Positions 60,694 to 64,000 of a stretch of 64,000 bases of DNA are shown here, in pieces. The stretch comes from an uncultured Christensenellaceae bacterium (GTDB taxonomy: Bacteria; Bacillota; Clostridia; Christensenellales; Borkfalkiaceae). Below the pieces are notes generated by a model. It did not search any database. It saw only the letters and a program-made list of their open reading frames with translations, and was not told the origin of the DNA. Position 1 is the stretch's first letter; the number at the start of each line of letters is the position of its first letter. Location of the stretch: assembly GCA_910588645.1 (NCBI GenBank), contig CAJUOY010000005.1, forward strand, positions 25,033 through 89,032, read 5' to 3'. Made by a program: the position numbers and the translations under genes.

Positions 60694-60722
60694 ATTTTAC
60701 CACATATGATTAAATTTTTCAA
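60694..60722 (-). promoter_or_regulatory. Promoter for the glycogen operon
   Basis: Minus strand TTGAAA (60722-60717), a 17-bp spacer and TAAAAT (60699-60694). The predicted start near 60687 lies about 3 bases before the glgB ATG; AAGGT directly before the ATG would then be only partly transcribed. Confidence 0.6.
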
Positions 60723-60778
60723 GGGTGATTTATAAAAAATCAATAAAAATTGCAATTAATTTTATACAAAAATTAAAA

Positions 60779-60801
60779 ACCGCTCTCTATAAGAGAGCGG
60801 T
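60779..60801 (-). terminator. Terminator after htpG
   Basis: ACCGCTCTCT pairs with AGAGAGCGGT around ATA; on the minus strand it is followed by a T-rich run. Confidence 0.8.
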
Positions 60802-60805
60802 CAAT

Positions 60806-62599
60806 TTATCTTATATAGTCGTTCAGAAGCGAAAGGTTCAAATTCTGTAATTCCTCTGTTTCTTCTTGCGTAAGTTTTTTGAAAGAGGATAAAGCTAAAA
60901 GGTAAATATATCTTATTACAAAATTCTGTTTGGTTTCATTGAGTTCCTTAATTTTTGAGATAATCGGACACGAAATGTTTACAATCAGAGTTTTTGCAAT
61001 ATCTCCTTCACTCATTCCGTAATATTTTCCCATTTCGCTATAGCGGCGCATATACTCGTCCACAACCATAATTGCCGGGAGTTTATCGTTTTTAAGAGCC
61101 TGCGTTTTGATTGTAAGTTTGTCGTCGTTTAAAACGTTTTTTATTATTTCAGTTAGCGCGCTGTCGTCTGCCTCTTCTTTTTTCAGTACGTCTCCGATTT
61201 CCGAATCTATACGTGTAAATTTGATTTTATCGGGAGCTTTATATTCAACGAAACTTAGGAAATGCGGATCGATAAAATTATCACATAAGATTGCGTTTAT
61301 CCCTTCGTCTTTAAATAACGATATATATCCTGCCTGTTGATCCTCATCGGTTACATAATAGATTGTTGAAGGTTTTTTATCATCGCCAGTCGATTCCGTC
61401 GCAAGATCGTTAAACCCTACGTATTTTCCGTTTAAATCCTTGTAGATTATTATATCTTTGACTTTTTCGTAAAAATCATTATCTTTGATGCATCCGAATT
61501 TAATAAAATTAGCTATATCGTTCCAACAGGATTCATATTTTTCCCTATCGTTTTTAAATAGAGAAGTCAATTTGTCCGCAACTTTTTTGGTTATATGTTT
61601 ACTGATTTTTTGTACTTCCCTATCGTTTTGAAGAAAACTTCTGGAAACGTTGAGCGGAATATCGGGACAATCGATTACGCCGTTTAAAAGCATAAGAAAT
61701 TCCGGGATTACTTCTTTGATGTTGTCGGCAATAAACACTTGATTGCAATATAATTTAACTTTTCCGCGTTCCAGTTCAAGTTTATTTTTTACCTTGGGAA
61801 AATAGAGAATACCTTTAAGTTTAAAAGGATAATCCATATTTAAATGCACCCAAAACATCGGCTCGTTAAAGTCCATAAATGTTTCGGTATAGAACTTTTT
61901 ATATTCTTCATCAGTACAGTCTTTGGGCGCCTTACAGTAAAGCGGAACGGTAGAATTGAGAGGTTCGTCTTTTCCGTCGCCTTTATATGATACGTAGATA
62001 TTATAAGGCATAAACGAACAATATTTATTGACCAGATTTTTAATATTGTTCTCATTGAGGAATTCTTTTTCTTTATCGGATATATGCAAAACTATTTTAG
62101 TACCGCGAGTGTCCTTATCGCAGTTTTCTATGCTGTAAACCGCATTTCCGTCGCTCTCCCAATGTATTGCGGGAGAATCTTTATATGACTTTGTAAATAT
62201 TTCGACATTGTCGGACACCATATATACCGAGTAAAAACCAAGCCCGAAATGTCCGATAATTCCGTCACCGTCCGCTTTTTCGTATTTTTCCAAAAAGTCG
62301 GAAGCTCCTGAAAAAGCAATTTGAGTAATGTACTTTTCAACCTCTTCTGCGGTCATACCGAGTCCGTTATCTTCGACGGTGAGAGTTCTTTCCTTTTCGT
62401 CGACGGAAATTTTTATGCAGTACTCTTCCCCGTCGTCTGTTGCTTCTCCCATAGTCGCCAATTTTTTAAATTTGGTTATTGCATCGATACCGTTTGCAAC
62501 AATTTCTCTTAAAAATATGTCCTTATCAGAATATAGCCATTTTTTAATTATAGGCATCATATTTTCGCTTGAAATTTTAATGTTGCCCTCTTTTTTCAT
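60806..62599 (-). CDS. htpG: Molecular chaperone HtpG (Hsp90)
   Basis: ATP-dependent chaperone of 597 residues. The GHKL ATPase domain has LREIVANGIDAITKFKKL, VEDNGLGMTAEEV and IGHFGLGFYSVYMVSD. The middle domain and a short C-terminal dimerisation domain follow. GAGGTGA lies before the ATG. Single-gene unit between two terminators. No CIRCE element was recognised upstream. Confidence 0.95.
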   Translation of the reverse strand: MKKEGNIKISSENMMPIIKKWLYSDKDIFLREIVANGIDAITKFKKLATMGEATDDGEEYCIKISVDEKERTLTVEDNGLGMTAEEVEKYITQIAFSGASDFLEKYEKADGDGIIGHFGLGFYSVYMVSDNVEIFTKSYKDSPAIHWESDGNAVYSIENCDKDTRGTKIVLHISDKEKEFLNENNIKNLVNKYCSFMPYNIYVSYKGDGKDEPLNSTVPLYCKAPKDCTDEEYKKFYTETFMDFNEPMFWVHLNMDYPFKLKGILYFPKVKNKLELERGKVKLYCNQVFIADNIKEVIPEFLMLLNGVIDCPDIPLNVSRSFLQNDREVQKISKHITKKVADKLTSLFKNDREKYESCWNDIANFIKFGCIKDNDFYEKVKDIIIYKDLNGKYVGFNDLATESTGDDKKPSTIYYVTDEDQQAGYISLFKDEGINAILCDNFIDPHFLSFVEYKAPDKIKFTRIDSEIGDVLKKEEADDSALTEIIKNVLNDDKLTIKTQALKNDKLPAIMVVDEYMRRYSEMGKYYGMSEGDIAKTLIVNISCPIISKIKELNETKQNFVIRYIYLLALSSFKKLTQEETEELQNLNLSLLNDYIR

Positions 62600-62663
62600 A
62601 ATGTGTCACCTCAATTATTAAAATTACATTTATTTTATAAACTTTAAAGTTTTTTGCTAAACA

Positions 62664-62690
62664 AAAAACTCCGCATATAGCGGAGTTTTT
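62664..62690 (-). terminator. Terminator after rpsA
   Basis: AAAAACTCCGC pairs with GCGGAGTTTTT around a 5-nt loop; the T run on the minus strand lies in the stem itself. Confidence 0.8.
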
Positions 62691-62702
62691 AATATTCAAA
62701 TC

Positions 62703-63980
62703 TTATTTATTGTCTTTTGCGCTTGCAAGCAAATCTGCAATCGACGTACCGCCTATACTGCCCTCGCTCCAGGTAGAAAGTTCATCGTCATTGGAAGCGC
62801 TCTTTCTTGCTTGACGGCCTCTTCTGGGAGAAGTTTCCTCGCCTTCCTCATCGCCGCCGCGCTTTCTCTTTTCACCTTCGGGTAAAAGAGCTTTAATGGA
62901 AAGATTCATTTTCCTTGCTTCGATGTCTATTGCAATAATTTTTGCGTCAACTTCGTCGCCAACGTTGAGAACAGTTGCGGGAGTTTCGATTCTCTCGTGA
63001 GTAATCTGAGAAACGTGAACCAAACCGTCAACGCCTTTTTCAACTTCGACAAACGCGCCGAAAGGAACTATTCTAACAACTTTACCGTGAATAACGTCGC
63101 CTACGTTATATTTGCCGTCTACAAGATCCCAAGGCTGAGGCTGAAGCTGTTTGTAACCTATGGAAACTTTCTTTTTTTCGGCATCTATTTTAAGGATAAG
63201 GAATTCATAAGTATTTCCGATCTCAAGTATATCGGTAACTGCCGTAGCTCCCGTCCAGGAAAGATCGGATATATGAGCAAGGCAATCAAAACCGTTTACG
63301 GAAACAAACGCGCCGAAATTAGTAGCCCTTTCAACTTTTCCTTCTACAACGTCGCCAACCTGAATGCTGGAGAAAAATTCATTTTCTCTTTCAAGCTTAA
63401 TTGCCTCTTTAGCCTCGCGCTCTTCCTGAAGAATAACGCGTTGGGAAGCGATAATTTCTTTTTTCGATCCGCTTCTCTTGATCTCAAGCGCGCGGAGTCT
63501 TAAATTTTTACCTTCGTATTTTGCAAGATCCTTAACAAATCCGGGACGGATTTCTTTTGCGGGAACGAAAACAGAATAAGTACCGAATTGTGCGGTAAGT
63601 CCGCCCTTATTTGAGCCTGTGCAGACTACGGTAAACTCTTTGCCGCCCTCTATTTCAGCGCCCAAAGCTTCCTCCTGCTGCAATACCTTAATCATCTTCT
63701 GGGACAATTTAAGGGGATTAAGCCCAACGACAAGCAATTCGATAGCTTCGCCCAATTTAGCAACGTAGTCTGCCGCGTTATATACTTCGCAGTCAAGCTC
63801 GTCTTTGCTTAAAGGAATTTCAGCCTTTGAGAAAGGCAAGAGAATCTGTAAACCGTCGTCCGTAGCCTGAGAAATGGTTGCGGTTACGGTCTGCCCTCTC
63901 TTGAACTTCGACTCGTTGTCGATTTTAGCAACAACCTCATCCATAGGGTTAGTTGCCTTAACTTCTGTGTTTTCTGCCAT
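62703..63980 (-). CDS. rpsA: S1 RNA-binding protein (ribosomal protein S1-like)
   Basis: 425 residues with four S1 repeats; the last two are sharpest (VGDVVEGKVERATNFGAFVSV and VGDVIHGKVVRIVPFGAFVEV), followed by a basic-acidic tail (KRKRGGDEEGEETSPRRGR) and a low-complexity end. Firmicutes S1 homologues are four-domain and less tightly ribosome-bound than the six-domain E. coli protein. GGGAGG precedes the ATG. Complete within the window; its upstream neighbour is cut off. Confidence 0.92.
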   Translation of the reverse strand: MAENTEVKATNPMDEVVAKIDNESKFKRGQTVTATISQATDDGLQILLPFSKAEIPLSKDELDCEVYNAADYVAKLGEAIELLVVGLNPLKLSQKMIKVLQQEEALGAEIEGGKEFTVVCTGSNKGGLTAQFGTYSVFVPAKEIRPGFVKDLAKYEGKNLRLRALEIKRSGSKKEIIASQRVILQEEREAKEAIKLERENEFFSSIQVGDVVEGKVERATNFGAFVSVNGFDCLAHISDLSWTGATAVTDILEIGNTYEFLILKIDAEKKKVSIGYKQLQPQPWDLVDGKYNVGDVIHGKVVRIVPFGAFVEVEKGVDGLVHVSQITHERIETPATVLNVGDEVDAKIIAIDIEARKMNLSIKALLPEGEKRKRGGDEEGEETSPRRGRQARKSASNDDELSTWSEGSIGGTSIADLLASAKDNK

Positions 63981-64000
63981 CTTTAAAAGAACCTCCCGGG

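Overview
The window reads as chromosomal DNA of a low-GC, Gram-positive Clostridia-like gut bacterium. The support is the dcw cell-wall/division cluster ending in ftsZ, spoVG, RNase Y, an ynbB-type PLP lyase beside mutS-mutL-miaA, GlgC/GlgD-type glycogen genes and a bile-salt-hydrolase-family enzyme. Several promoters match the TTGACA-N17-TATAAT consensus. Genus and family cannot be fixed from the sequence alone.

Layout. 1-7.5 kb: 3' end of mraY, then murD, ftsW, murA, a divIB-like gene, a degenerate ftsA and ftsZ; murG is absent. 7.5-9.3 kb: spoVG (minus) divergent from murC. 9.4-18.7 kb: ftsK, rimO, pgsA, cinA, recA, nadE. 18.8-23.5 kb: rny, a membrane-anchored PadR regulator (minus), an acyl-ACP thioesterase and a YgjP-type metallopeptidase. 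23.5-31 kb: carA behind a leader-peptide/terminator region, a carB-dapF fusion, a cysteine desulfurase and thiI. 31-41.3 kb: a class A PBP (minus), miaB, mutS, mutL, miaA, methionine gamma-lyase family. 41.3-44.6 kb: class II aldolase, choloylglycine hydrolase, rubredoxin, tRNA-Thr(GGT), CDF transporter. 44.6-46.6 kb: lexA (minus), a tiny Cys-rich protein, a XerS-like tyrosine recombinase (minus). 52.4-64 kb: glgB-glgC-glgD-glgA-glgP, htpG and rpsA, all on the minus strand.

The accessory part is a 5.57-kb element at 46,668-52,232, bounded by 23-bp direct repeats. The right-hand copy sits in a perfect inverted repeat whose inner part has the 11-6-11 shape of a dif site. The only recombinase lies just outside the element, and the coding strand flips from mainly plus to mainly minus at this place. 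The simplest reading is that the window spans the replication terminus, that the recombinase is the host dimer-resolution enzyme, and that the element entered the dif site by using it.

Inside the element are a small one-TM protein followed by a terminator-like hairpin, a large secreted and C-terminally anchored protein with Gly-xxx-Gly repeats, two small membrane proteins, a Dam-type methylase, a 670-bp hairpin-rich non-coding region, a membrane zinc-ribbon protein, a Cro/CI-type repressor and a three-gene operon of unknown function under a repressor-overlapped promoter. The gene order resembles a filamentous phage (coat, terminator, adsorption protein, small membrane protein), yet no Zot-like ATPase, Rep or integrase is visible. 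It may be a satellite or a new kind of Xer-hijacking element.
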